From Mycobacterium marseillense (GTDB lineage: Bacteria > Actinomycetota > Actinomycetes > Mycobacteriales > Mycobacteriaceae): a DNA stretch of 64,000 nucleotides. Each line of letters opens with the position of its first letter. The first letter of the stretch is position 1. This document shows, one piece after another, positions 1 through 7,712 of the stretch. The stretch lies in assembly GCF_010731675.1 (NCBI RefSeq), contig NZ_AP022584.1:4588001-4652000 (forward strand), written 5' to 3'. A model generated the notes under the pieces. That model searched no databases and was not told where the DNA came from. It saw nothing but the letters and a program-made list of their open reading frames with translations. The translations under genes were made by a program, and so were the position numbers.

Positions 1-1
1 T

Positions 2-355
2 GCCAAGGATTGGGAGCTCTACCGCTCGGTCTTCACCGACGACGCGCATATCGACTACTCGTCGGCGGGCGCGGCCGCGGGCCCTCGCGACGAGGTGGCC
101 GCGTGGTTGCAACAGGGCTTCGGTGCGATCCCGATGTCCATGCACTACATCACCAACGTGGAAATCCTGGCGCTCGACGGTGATTCCGCGACGGTGCGCG
201 CCATGTTCTACAACCCCATGCAGTTGCCGGGCATGACAGAGATGAGTTACTGCGGCGGCTATTACCACCACGAGCTGACGCACACGGCCGACGGTTGGCG
301 CAGTCGCAGCCTGCGCGAGGAGAACGTGTGGTTCGTCAACCCGCCAACGGGCTGA
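2..355 (+). CDS. SnoaL/NTF2-like protein, 5' end outside window
   Basis: The reading frame is open from base 2 and ends at the TGA at 353-355, so only the C-terminal ~117 residues are present. The visible sequence (AKDWELYRSVFTDDAHIDYS near the start, then a run of beta-strand-like segments ending in GWRSRSLREENVWFVNPPTG) fits the cone-shaped NTF2/SnoaL fold. Members are small polyketide-cyclase-like enzymes, ring-hydroxylase small subunits, or proteins of unknown role; the fold alone does not decide which. A second SnoaL-like gene lies at 50794-51261 in a Rieske oxygenase operon. It converges on the amidohydrolase at 423-1685. The fold call is fairly safe, the substrate is unknown. Confidence 0.7.
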   Translation, partial: AKDWELYRSVFTDDAHIDYSSAGAAAGPRDEVAAWLQQGFGAIPMSMHYITNVEILALDGDSATVRAMFYNPMQLPGMTEMSYCGGYYHHELTHTADGWRSRSLREENVWFVNPPTG

Positions 356-364
356 CGGCGCGCC

Positions 365-418
365 GAGCGTCGACTTCTGGCGCAAAACTCGCCGATTTCG
401 CCCAACGAGTCGACGTTC
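365..418. terminator. Hairpin between convergent genes
   Basis: Bases 365-375 (GAGCGTCGACT) pair with 408-418 (AGTCGACGTTC) through 11 positions, one of them a G-T wobble, around a 32-base loop. It lies in the 67-bp gap between two convergent stop codons and could act as a bidirectional terminator. No T-tract follows, which is common in mycobacteria. It could also be a remnant of a dispersed intergenic repeat. Confidence 0.4.
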
Positions 419-422
419 GACG

Positions 423-1685
423 TTACGACGTGGCCAACTGCTTTTCCTGATAGCGCCGCGCCCACTCGGCACGCGACCGGATCGACACGTCCACGTCAGT
501 TGCCTTGGCGCGCAACGCTTTGACGGTCGCCTGCTCGCGGGGCGTGCGGGCGAACGGGTCCCAGCCGAAGAACCGGCAGGCGTTGGCCCAGGTGATCTTG
601 TTGATGTCGGAGTCGTCGGCGCCGGCGGCGTTCAGTTCGGCCAGCACCTGCTCGGGCGCGTCGGGCCAGAAGCAGTCCGAGTGCGGGTAGTCGCACTCCC
701 AGGCGATGATGTCGATGCCGATCTCGTGGCGCAGCTTCAACGACGTCTTGTCGGTGACGTAGCAGGCCAGCGAATGCTCGCGGAAGACGTCGCTGGGCAG
801 CTTGTCGCCGAAGTCGCGGCGCAGCCATTTCTGGTTGGTGTAGTGGCGGTCGCTGCGGTCCAGGTAGAAGGGGATCCAGCCGATACCGCCTTCCGAGAAG
901 GCGAATTTCAGGTCGGGGTAGTTGCGCATGCCCGGGCCCCACAGCAGGTCCTGGGCGCACATCGCCGAGACCTGGGTGGCCAGGATGATCATGTTGTCGA
1001 TCGGTGCGTTGGGGGCCATGCTGATCGCCCCGAACCCGGTGCCGATGTGCAGACACATCACCACGTTCTCCTCGGACAACGTGCGAAACACCGGTCCCCA
1101 GTAGTCCTCGTCGTGATAGCTCGGAAGCCCTTCCAGGTGCGGCAATTCCGGCATGGTGACCGCGCGGCAACCCTTCGCGGCGACCCGGCGGATCTCGGCG
1201 CACATGGCCTCGGGGTTCCAGGTCGGCAGGACGGCGATCGGGATGAACCGATCCGGGTAGGAGCCGGCCCACTCGTCGATGTGCCAGTCGTTGTAGGCCG
1301 ACACCATCACCAGCGTCACCTCTTCACGATGCATGTTGAGGTGCCGGGCGGAGAACCCGGTGAAGGTGGGGAAACACATCGACGCCAGGATTCCGTTGCG
1401 GTTCATGTCCCGGACGCGTTCGTGGACGTCGTAGACGCCCGGACGCATCTCGGCGAAGCCGGCGGGATCGCGGCCCCACTCCTCGGCCGGCCACGACACC
1501 ACGGCGTTCAGTCCGCTCACGCCCTGCGGCCGGCCCTGGTACATCCACTGGTCGACGCCCTTGTCGTCGGTCACGACGATCGGGGCCTCGTCCTTGTACT
1601 TGGCGGGCACGTGGCGCAGGAACATGTCCGGCGGTTCGACCACATGGTCGTCAATGCTCACCAGGATCAGGTCATCGGCCTTCAT
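423..1685 (-). CDS. Amidohydrolase family protein (Amidohydro-rel, ACMSD-like)
   Basis: A 420-residue TIM-barrel metal-dependent hydrolase or decarboxylase of the group that includes ACMSD. The N-terminal metal motif is VSIDDHVVEPPDMF (D12-D13-H14). A barrel histidine lies in HIGTGFG near residue 212, and the late metal Asp is in CDYPHSD near 330. The ATG at 1685 is preferred over an in-frame TTG just before it because AAAGGAG sits 8 bases upstream. It is the last gene of a leftward set after the ferredoxin and the 104-residue protein. The protein at 54994-56292 has the same motif spacing and is a clear paralogue. Likely substrate is a cyclic or CoA-linked intermediate, which cannot be read from sequence. 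Confidence 0.85.
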   Translation of the reverse strand: MKADDLILVSIDDHVVEPPDMFLRHVPAKYKDEAPIVVTDDKGVDQWMYQGRPQGVSGLNAVVSWPAEEWGRDPAGFAEMRPGVYDVHERVRDMNRNGILASMCFPTFTGFSARHLNMHREEVTLVMVSAYNDWHIDEWAGSYPDRFIPIAVLPTWNPEAMCAEIRRVAAKGCRAVTMPELPHLEGLPSYHDEDYWGPVFRTLSEENVVMCLHIGTGFGAISMAPNAPIDNMIILATQVSAMCAQDLLWGPGMRNYPDLKFAFSEGGIGWIPFYLDRSDRHYTNQKWLRRDFGDKLPSDVFREHSLACYVTDKTSLKLRHEIGIDIIAWECDYPHSDCFWPDAPEQVLAELNAAGADDSDINKITWANACRFFGWDPFARTPREQATVKALRAKATDVDVSIRSRAEWARRYQEKQLATS

Positions 1686-1721
1686 CAATGTGCTCCTTTT
1701 GTGTGCGCGACGCGAACTCGG

Positions 1722-2036
1722 TCAGCCGCTGCACTCGGTGGTGGTTTCGAGCAGTCGTGGAATCGGCGGCGGGTCCAGCTGCAAGGCATCGGACATGTGC
1801 AGCTGGCCGGCGTTGGCGACCATGCCGTCCAGAATCGCCTGCAGATCGTCGCCTTCGATCTCGTAGATGGCGACATAGGGGCCATCGCCGTCGACGGGTC
1901 GCAGTCGGCGTGCCGAGACGAATCCGTCGAGCGCCACCAACTCACCCAGGTGCACTTCGTCGTACCAGGTGTTGTATTCGTCTTCTCGTTCGGGCGAGCT
2001 GGGCCGACTTTCCACGAGGATGATGCCCTTGGCCAT
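1722..2036 (-). CDS. Small conserved protein, probable dimeric alpha/beta barrel (EthD-like)
   Basis: A 104-residue protein opening MAKGIILVESRPSSPE, followed by EYNTWYDEVHLGELVAL and a 'YVAIYEIEGDD' strand. This pattern resembles small ferredoxin-fold barrel proteins (EthD/DUF4286-type) often encoded beside oxygenases and hydrolases. AGGAGAG lies 9 bases before the ATG. It sits between the 2Fe-2S ferredoxin (18 bp upstream) and the amidohydrolase (36 bp downstream), so it is probably co-transcribed. Its exact role is unknown; EthD-type proteins are often accessory or act on small aromatic intermediates. Confidence 0.65.
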   Translation of the reverse strand: MAKGIILVESRPSSPEREDEYNTWYDEVHLGELVALDGFVSARRLRPVDGDGPYVAIYEIEGDDLQAILDGMVANAGQLHMSDALQLDPPPIPRLLETTTECSG

Positions 2037-2054
2037 CGCGATCTCTCCTGGCTG

Positions 2055-2393
2055 CTACTCGTAGCGCACCGTGATCGAGTCTGTATCCGGAACGCCCTGG
2101 CACGTCAGAATGTAGCCCTCTTCGACCTCGTCGGGTTCGAGAGCGTCGTTGACCCGCATTGTCGCGTGGCCCTCTTCGAGCTTGGCCATGCACGTCCCGC
2201 AGTTGCCGGCCTCGCAACTGAACGGTGGCTCCAGCCCAGCGCGTCGCGCGGTCTCCAAGAGCGTCTCGCCCGGCACCCTGGGCACCGAGACCTTTTTGCG
2301 GTCGAGATGAATCGTCACGGTTCCGGCGCCGGAGCCGTTTGTGGCCGGATCTGTCACCCGTGGGGTCTCCTCGATGATCCGGGTGACCGTCAC
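2055..2393 (-). CDS. Plant-type 2Fe-2S ferredoxin
   Basis: An electron-transfer protein with the classic ligand pattern CEAGNCGTC (C-x4-C-x2-C) and a final Cys in LTCQG about 30 residues later, so it binds one [2Fe-2S] cluster. The GTG at 2393 is preferred because GGAAGGGGG stands 8 bases before it; an ATG at 2420 is the alternative and would add nine residues. A minus-strand -10-like TATACT (2431-2426) abuts the palindrome at 2432-2446, giving a short leader to the GTG. No oxygenase or reductase is adjacent. The Rieske oxygenase at 52770-54047 lacks its own ferredoxin and has the same operator, so it is a possible partner (inference). Confidence 0.85.
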   Translation of the reverse strand: MTVTRIIEETPRVTDPATNGSGAGTVTIHLDRKKVSVPRVPGETLLETARRAGLEPPFSCEAGNCGTCMAKLEEGHATMRVNDALEPDEVEEGYILTCQGVPDTDSITVRYE

Positions 2394-2431
2394 GTGGACC
2401 GCCCCCTTCCGTACTTGCATTCTTCAGTATA

Positions 2432-2446
2432 GAGAATACTATTCTC
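2432..2446. promoter_or_regulatory. Palindromic operator GAGAAT-ACT-ATTCTC (site A)
   Basis: A perfect 6-3-6 inverted repeat between the divergent ferredoxin and acyl-CoA ligase genes. It overlaps a plus-strand -10-like TACTAT (2437-2442) and touches a minus-strand TATACT (2431-2426), an arrangement expected for a repressor site controlling both directions. Identical or near-identical palindromes occur at 7640, 46248, 47105 and 54618. Confidence 0.75.
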
Positions 2447-2518
2447 ACGAAGCGATAGCATCTTCTCAAGCACTGTATGGATGTCGGGTCAGCCCGGTCT
2501 GTCAGGGAAGGACGGGAC

Positions 2519-3925
2519 GTGACCGAGCCGGCGGCGCTCGTGTACGAGGAACGGCGATTCAGCGCGCCCGAACTTGACGCGTTGGCCGACGGGTGGGCCG
2601 CGACCCTGGCCAAAGACGGCGTCTCGGCAGGTCAGCGGGTCGCCGTCATGGCCTCCAACCGGCCGGAGTTCTTCGCCGTAGTGCTCGCGATCTGGCGACT
2701 GGCCGCCACGGCCGTCCTCATCAGCCCCGCATGGAAACGCGACGAGGTCGACCATGCGCTCGCGCTGACCGGGCCCGCGCACGCCGTCGGGGACCACCCG
2801 GTGCTGGCCGGCCTGACGCCGATGCTGCACCTGGACGAGCCGGTCCCACCCGCCGAGCCGGCCACCGGTTCTGCGCCGCCGCCCGAGGCCGACGCGGCGC
2901 TGGTGTTCAGTTCGGGCACCACCGGCCTGCCCAAGGCCGTCCGCCACACCCACAGCTCGCTCGACGAGGCCGTGCGGCACTGGCGCCGCGCGCTGCAGTT
3001 GACGCACCGCGACCGGATCCAAGTTGCCACGCCACCGTCACACATCCTCGGGCTGCTGAATCTACTGACCGCGTGGGAAACCGGCGCCTTTGTGCGGCTG
3101 CACCCCCGATTCGACATCGATCGGGTGCTGCGCCACATCGAAAGTGACCGCATCACAGTGGAAATGGCGGTCGCACCGATCGCGCTCGCCATCGCCTCGC
3201 ATCCGGACCTGGAATCCTATGACCTGTCGTCGCTGCGCTACATCATGTGGGGAGCCACACCGGTCAATGCCCACGTCGCCGAGACGGTCACCCGGCGTAC
3301 CGGCGTGCGCTGGCTGCCCGCCTACGGGACCACGGAATTGCCTGTCATCGCCTGTAATCCGATCGAGGACGCGCGACTCGACACCGTCGGGCGGGCGGTG
3401 CCCGGTGTGGACCTGCGCGTCGTCTCGCTGGAGACCGGCCAGCCGGTCGGCCCGGGCGAGGTCGGTGAGATTCAGGCCCGGTCGGCGTCGCTCATGGTGG
3501 GTTACCTGCCGACCGAGGCGACCGGCGAGGCGATCCGGGAGGGCTGGTATAGGACCGGAGACGTCGGGTGGCTGGACACCGGCGGATGGCTGCGGATCAC
3601 CGACCGTCTCAAGGAGATGATCAAAGTCCGTGGCTTCCAGGTCGCGCCCGCCGAGATCGAGACGGTGTTGCATGGTCATCCGGCGGTCAAAGACTGTGCG
3701 GTGTTCGGGATTCCCGACGGAATCAACGGCGAGGCGATCGTCGCCGCGGTCGCGACGTCCGCGCCCGTCGAGGCGTCCCAGCTGACCGCCCTGGTGGACG
3801 AGAGGTTGGCGTCCTATAAACATCTGAGCCAAGTGGTGTTTGTGCCTGAAATTCCCCGCCTGCCCTCGGGCAAGGTGCTGCGCCGAGTGCTGAAGGAGCG
3901 TTATGGATGTACGTCTGACAACTGA
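2519..3925 (+). CDS. Acyl-CoA synthetase (AMP-forming, FadD-like)
   Basis: An ANL-superfamily ligase that should activate a carboxylic acid to its acyl-CoA through an acyl-adenylate. Motifs in order: the ATP-binding loop FSSGTTGLPKAV near residues 130-141, YGTTE, RTGDVG, the hinge region KVRGFQVAPAEIE, and the C-terminal catalytic lysine in PSGKVLRR. The GTG at 2519 has AGGGAAGGA upstream and is preferred over an ATG at 2477. At 468 residues it is short for a FadD but complete in motifs. It overlaps the next dehydrogenase gene by 23 bp and heads an operon of ligase, two acyl-CoA dehydrogenases and an enoyl-CoA hydratase, controlled by site A. Confidence 0.88.
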   Translation: MTEPAALVYEERRFSAPELDALADGWAATLAKDGVSAGQRVAVMASNRPEFFAVVLAIWRLAATAVLISPAWKRDEVDHALALTGPAHAVGDHPVLAGLTPMLHLDEPVPPAEPATGSAPPPEADAALVFSSGTTGLPKAVRHTHSSLDEAVRHWRRALQLTHRDRIQVATPPSHILGLLNLLTAWETGAFVRLHPRFDIDRVLRHIESDRITVEMAVAPIALAIASHPDLESYDLSSLRYIMWGATPVNAHVAETVTRRTGVRWLPAYGTTELPVIACNPIEDARLDTVGRAVPGVDLRVVSLETGQPVGPGEVGEIQARSASLMVGYLPTEATGEAIREGWYRTGDVGWLDTGGWLRITDRLKEMIKVRGFQVAPAEIETVLHGHPAVKDCAVFGIPDGINGEAIVAAVATSAPVEASQLTALVDERLASYKHLSQVVFVPEIPRLPSGKVLRRVLKERYGCTSDN

Positions 3926-4808
3926 GCAACAGCAATTGCGCGACGCCGCCGCCAAGCTGGCCGACGATCTGGGACCGGCAACGGTCCAGGATCTCGACGA
4001 CCAGACTCGAATCACGCGCCTGGACAAGCAAATCGAGTCCACGGGGTGGCGCTCATTGCGCTCCGATGGGGCCTCGGGGGTCGAAGTGGCCATCGTGGCG
4101 GAGGAATTCGGACGCCGGCTGGTGGACACGCCGTTTCTCGGCCCGGTGCTCGCCGACGATCTGGCCCGCCACATTGGCGAAGACGCGTCGGCGGCGACCG
4201 TCGCCGTTGCCGATCGGGTGGTCGACGCCCGCGGCGCGCGGCGCGCGTTATCGCTTTTGGGCGGCGCAGTCTCGGCCGCCGATGTACAGGCGGTGACCGA
4301 TGGCGTTGACCTCACGCGGGCCGAGGCGAAGATCGTGGGTTCGCCGCAGACTCTGGGCGAGGTGTCCTCCGAGGCCGCCGAGCAGTGGCGGGCGCTAGCC
4401 CTGGTCACGACGACGGCGGACCTGGTCGGCATCGCCCGCGGCGCGCACGCCGTCGCCTGCGACTACGCCAAGATCCGCGAACAATACGGCAAACAGATCG
4501 GGTCGTATCAGGCCATCGCGCATCTGCTGGCCGAAAGCCTTGCGCTGATTGAAGGTTCGGTCAGCGTGTTGCGCCATGCCGCCTGGGCGGTCGACGAGTT
4601 GGCCCCCGCCGAAGCCATTCGGGCCGCCCAAATCGCGAAGGTCTACTGCGCGCGCGCCACCCGAACCGTCTGCGAGACGGCCATTCAGGTGCACGGCGGC
4701 ATCGGCAACACCTGGGAATGCGTGGCGCACGTCTACCTGCGCCGCGCCCTGACCTCGACCGAGCTCTGGCCGGTCGCGTTGAAGGAGATCGATCTTGGAC
4801 TTTCGTGA
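3903..4808 (+). CDS. Acyl-CoA dehydrogenase, short subunit of a FadE pair
   Basis: A 301-residue acyl-CoA dehydrogenase-fold protein. The N-terminal helical region (LTTEQQQLRDAAAKLADDL) is followed by a shortened middle domain, then the C-terminal helices with REQYGKQIGSYQAI and QVHGGIGNTWE. The TWE glutamate is a candidate catalytic base. The next gene overlaps it by 14 bp. Two adjacent, overlapping FadE genes of unequal length are the signature of the mycobacterial heterotetrameric (alpha2-beta2) acyl-CoA dehydrogenases that act on ring or side-chain CoA thioesters, where each active site is shared between subunits. A similar pair is at 48854-50770. Substrate specificity is not visible. Confidence 0.85.
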   Translation: MDVRLTTEQQQLRDAAAKLADDLGPATVQDLDDQTRITRLDKQIESTGWRSLRSDGASGVEVAIVAEEFGRRLVDTPFLGPVLADDLARHIGEDASAATVAVADRVVDARGARRALSLLGGAVSAADVQAVTDGVDLTRAEAKIVGSPQTLGEVSSEAAEQWRALALVTTTADLVGIARGAHAVACDYAKIREQYGKQIGSYQAIAHLLAESLALIEGSVSVLRHAAWAVDELAPAEAIRAAQIAKVYCARATRTVCETAIQVHGGIGNTWECVAHVYLRRALTSTELWPVALKEIDLGLS

Positions 4809-5883
4809 CTCACCCGATGAGGCCGCCTTCCGGGAGCGGCTGCGCACCTGGCTTTCCGCGCACGCCAAGGAGTTCTCCGGCACGGGAGATGAGTATTGGG
4901 CGCGCATGGCCGACTGGCATCGCGCCCTGTACGACAACGGCTTTTTCGGCCTGTCGTGGCCCCGCGATTGGGGCGGCCAGGACCTGGCGGCGGTCTACGA
5001 CGTCATCGTCGACGAGGAGCTGGTCCGCGCCGGCGCACCGCCGCGACCCAGCGTCGGCTATCTGGTGTACGGCATCGGCGAGCACGCCAACGACGAGGTG
5101 CGCAAGCGCTTTCTGCCCGGCATCATCAACGGCAGCGAGCGCTGGTGCCAGGGCTTCAGCGAGCCAGGCGCCGGCTCGGATCTGGCCTCGCTGACCACCA
5201 CGGCCCGCCTCGAGGGCGACAAGTATGTGGTGAACGGGCATAAGATCTGGACCAGCTATTCCGACGTCGCCGACTGGTGCCTGCTGCTCGCACGGACCGA
5301 CCCCGAGGCCAAGCGCCACCGTGGCCTGTCGGCGTTCGTCCTGGAGATGAAACAGCCTGGCGTGCAACAGCGCCCGCTGCAGATGATCAACGGGGTCACG
5401 AACGAATTCGGCCAAGTGTTCTTCGACGATGCCACGGTGCCGGCGGACCGGATGGTCGGCGCTCCCGGCGACGGCTGGGCGGTGGCGATGACCGTCGTCG
5501 GGCACGAACGCGAACCCTCCACACTGGGCTACGCCGCCCGCTACGGCAAGCTCGTCCGAGAGTTGTTGTCGCGCAACGACGGTGAAGTGCCGGAGGAGCT
5601 GGCGTGGGCCGCGGTGCAGTCGGACATGCTGACCCATCATGTGCGGCGGCGGCTGTCCGAACAGCTCGACGGGGTGTCGCACGGTTCGGAAGGCTCGCTG
5701 GACAAGCTGCTGATGACCTGGGTCGAACAATCCGTCGGGCACGCCGCCCTGGCGGTCGCGGGCACGCGTGATCCCGATCTGCTCAGCGCCTACCTGTACA
5801 GCCGGGCGCAAAGCGTCATGGGCGGCACATCACAAATACAGAAGAACATCATCGCCTCACGAATCTTGGGATTGGGAGTCTGA
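4795..5883 (+). CDS. Acyl-CoA dehydrogenase, second subunit of a FadE pair
   Basis: A 362-residue acyl-CoA dehydrogenase. The flavin-contacting segment WCQGFSEPGAGSDLASL and KIWTSYSDVADWC are near residues 120-160, and the C-terminal end carries GGTSQIQKNIIASRILGLG, which in this family contacts FAD. The TTG start lies inside the end of the preceding gene, implying translational coupling. Together with that 301-residue partner it probably forms one alpha2-beta2 enzyme introducing a C=C bond next to the CoA thioester. It precedes an enoyl-CoA hydratase by one base, consistent with consecutive beta-oxidation steps. Confidence 0.88.
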   Translation: MDFRDSPDEAAFRERLRTWLSAHAKEFSGTGDEYWARMADWHRALYDNGFFGLSWPRDWGGQDLAAVYDVIVDEELVRAGAPPRPSVGYLVYGIGEHANDEVRKRFLPGIINGSERWCQGFSEPGAGSDLASLTTTARLEGDKYVVNGHKIWTSYSDVADWCLLLARTDPEAKRHRGLSAFVLEMKQPGVQQRPLQMINGVTNEFGQVFFDDATVPADRMVGAPGDGWAVAMTVVGHEREPSTLGYAARYGKLVRELLSRNDGEVPEELAWAAVQSDMLTHHVRRRLSEQLDGVSHGSEGSLDKLLMTWVEQSVGHAALAVAGTRDPDLLSAYLYSRAQSVMGGTSQIQKNIIASRILGLGV

Positions 5884-5884
5884 C

Positions 5885-6655
5885 GTGTACGACATGCCTA
5901 CCGAAATCGCCGTCCAGGCCGACGGCGCGCTGCGCATCATCACGCTCAACCGGCCGGATTCGCTCAACTCGGTCAACGACAACCTGCACGTCGGGCTCGC
6001 GCGGCTGTGGCAGCGGTTGACCGACGACCCAACCGCCCGTGCCGCGGTGATCACCGGCGCCGGTAGGGCATTCTCGGCCGGCGGAGATTTCACGTATCTG
6101 GAAGAGTTGGCGAATGACGCTGAGCTGCGCGCCAAAACCATCCGGGATGGACGCGAGATCGTGCTGGGCATGGCGCGGTGCCGAATTCCGGTGGTAGCGG
6201 CCGTCAATGGCCCCGCCGTCGGGCTGGGCTGCAGCCTGGTGGCCCTCAGCGACATCGTCTACATCGCCGAGGACGCCTATCTGGCCGACCCGCACGTGCA
6301 GGTGGGGCTGGTCGCGGCCGACGGCGGTCCGCTGACCTGGCCGCTGCACATCAGCCTCTTGCTCGCTAAGGAATTCGCGCTGACCGGCACCCGCATCAAG
6401 GCACCGCGCGCCGTCGAGCTCGGACTGGCCAACCATGTGGTGGCCGACCCGTTCTCGGAGGCGATCGCCTGCGCGAAAAAGATTTTGGAGCTGCCCCAGC
6501 AGGCGGTCGAGAGCACCAAGCGGGTGCTCAACATCCACCTGGAGCGCGCCGTGCTGGCCAGCCTGGACTACGCTTTGTCGGCCGAGAGCCAGTCGTTCGT
6601 CACCGAGGACTTCCGGGCCAACGTCGCGAAATTCAACGCGGCCAAGAAAAACTGA
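5885..6655 (+). CDS. Enoyl-CoA hydratase/isomerase family protein
   Basis: A crotonase-fold protein of 256 residues from the GTG at 5885 (an ATG three codons later is possible). The first oxyanion-hole segment is GAGRAFSAGGDF and the second is NGPAVGLGCSLVALSDIV. Where classical hydratases have a glutamate (PE-x2-LG), this protein reads ADPHVQVGLVAADGG, so the second catalytic Glu is not obvious and the activity could be isomerase- or hydrolase-like. It follows the acyl-CoA dehydrogenase pair with a 1-bp gap and would act on the enoyl-CoA they form. Confidence 0.85.
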   Translation: MYDMPTEIAVQADGALRIITLNRPDSLNSVNDNLHVGLARLWQRLTDDPTARAAVITGAGRAFSAGGDFTYLEELANDAELRAKTIRDGREIVLGMARCRIPVVAAVNGPAVGLGCSLVALSDIVYIAEDAYLADPHVQVGLVAADGGPLTWPLHISLLLAKEFALTGTRIKAPRAVELGLANHVVADPFSEAIACAKKILELPQQAVESTKRVLNIHLERAVLASLDYALSAESQSFVTEDFRANVAKFNAAKKN

Positions 6656-6677
6656 GGTTGCCGCGCGGCGGCCTCAG
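6652..6677. terminator. Bidirectional stem-loop over two convergent stop codons
   Basis: Bases 6652-6662 pair with 6667-6677 through 11 positions (two of them G-T wobbles) around a 4-base loop. The stem includes the stop codon of the rightward enoyl-CoA hydratase and that of the leftward hydrolase, so it can terminate both transcripts. Confidence 0.55.
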
Positions 6678-7558
6678 GCGTCGTGACCGCGCAGGAAGTC
6701 ACGCATCACCGAGTCGAACTTGTCCGGCTCCTCGATGAAGGGCATGTGGGCGCTGGACTCGAACAGCTCGAACCGGGAGCCCGCAATGCGCTGGTGCATG
6801 GCCCACATGTGTTCGGGCACGCATTCGTCGTAGCGGCCCGCGAGCAGCATTGTCGGCAAGGATATTTCGGGAAGCCGGCCGAACACGTCCCAGTCACGGA
6901 TCGTCCCGACGATGTGAAAGTCGCTGGGGCCGAACATCGCCTCGAAGACTTCGGCGCCCATGTTTGCGAACGCGTCTTCGAGCTCGCGCGGCCAGGGCCG
7001 CACCCGGCACAGGTAGGTTTCGTTCCAGGTGCGGATCGCGGCCTGGTATTCGGGCGCGTACGTGGTGCCGGCGGCTTCATGCCGGTCGATGGCGGCCTGG
7101 GTCGCCGGATCCAGCTCGGACTTCAAGCGCGCCACCATCTTCGCGAACTCTGGGATGGACGCGATGCTGTTCGAGATGGTGAGGCTGGCGGCGCCCGAGG
7201 GCCTCGCGTCGAGCATGTACTGCTGGGCCAACATCCCGCCCCAGGAGTTACCGAAAAGGTGGAAACGGTCCAGCCCGAGCGCACGCACCACGGCGTCCAC
7301 CTCGGCCACCGAGCGATCCATCGTCCAAAGTCCACGGTTTGGTGGGCATTTGGACTTTCCGCAACCCAGCTGATCCCAGAAGATGACTTCGCGCTGCGTG
7401 GCCAAGCGCTCCAGTGACCGCAGGTAGTCGTGCGGTAAGCCCGGGCCGCCGTGAATGACGAGCAGCGGCAGCCCCGCCCCGCCACCGGTCCGCTTGAACC
7501 ACACCTCACCGCCCGGGACTCGAATCAGCCCGTCGGGCGCCGTCATCGTGTCCGCCAT
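6674..7558 (-). CDS. Proline iminopeptidase-family alpha/beta hydrolase
   Basis: A 294-residue serine hydrolase. It has the HGGPGLPHDY oxyanion segment and WDQLGCGKS (the DQxGxGxS signature of the proline iminopeptidase branch). The nucleophile is in GNSWGG, the acid in AGRYDECVP, and the histidine in SSAHMPFIEEP. The ATG at 7558 gives the usual family length; a longer upstream frame adds 87 residues without recognisable features. The family also contains amino-acid amidases and other hydrolases, so 'peptidase' is a family name only. It diverges from the thiolase gene across an operator-like palindrome at 7640-7654. Confidence 0.8.
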   Translation of the reverse strand: MADTMTAPDGLIRVPGGEVWFKRTGGGAGLPLLVIHGGPGLPHDYLRSLERLATQREVIFWDQLGCGKSKCPPNRGLWTMDRSVAEVDAVVRALGLDRFHLFGNSWGGMLAQQYMLDARPSGAASLTISNSIASIPEFAKMVARLKSELDPATQAAIDRHEAAGTTYAPEYQAAIRTWNETYLCRVRPWPRELEDAFANMGAEVFEAMFGPSDFHIVGTIRDWDVFGRLPEISLPTMLLAGRYDECVPEHMWAMHQRIAGSRFELFESSAHMPFIEEPDKFDSVMRDFLRGHDA

Positions 7559-7639
7559 CAGCAGCAGTGTAGGCAGGCCGGCCCGCGCACGGCGGGTGGC
7601 GACCGCGGCAGTCGCTTGCAACTCGCACTCTCCTGCTGA

Positions 7640-7654
7640 GAGAATAATGTTCTC
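7640..7654. promoter_or_regulatory. Operator-like palindrome GAGAAT-AAT-GTTCTC (site B)
   Basis: The same 6-3-6 palindrome as sites A, C, D and E with one mismatch in the right arm. It overlaps TAATGT (7645-7650), a plausible -10 for the thiolase gene, whose start is 59 bp downstream, and lies 82 bp upstream of the divergent hydrolase. Confidence 0.6.
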
Positions 7655-7712
7655 GTGAATGTGCGGACGGCTTTCGCCGTGCCGCGCCCGCCGGCCGAAC
7701 TGGAGAAGACCC

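Noticed and set aside
681..2432. A 583-codon plus-strand frame antisense to the amidohydrolase and ferredoxin
   Set aside because: It runs opposite three genes with clear motifs, and its own sequence (long His/Arg/Val/Gly runs) has no domain.
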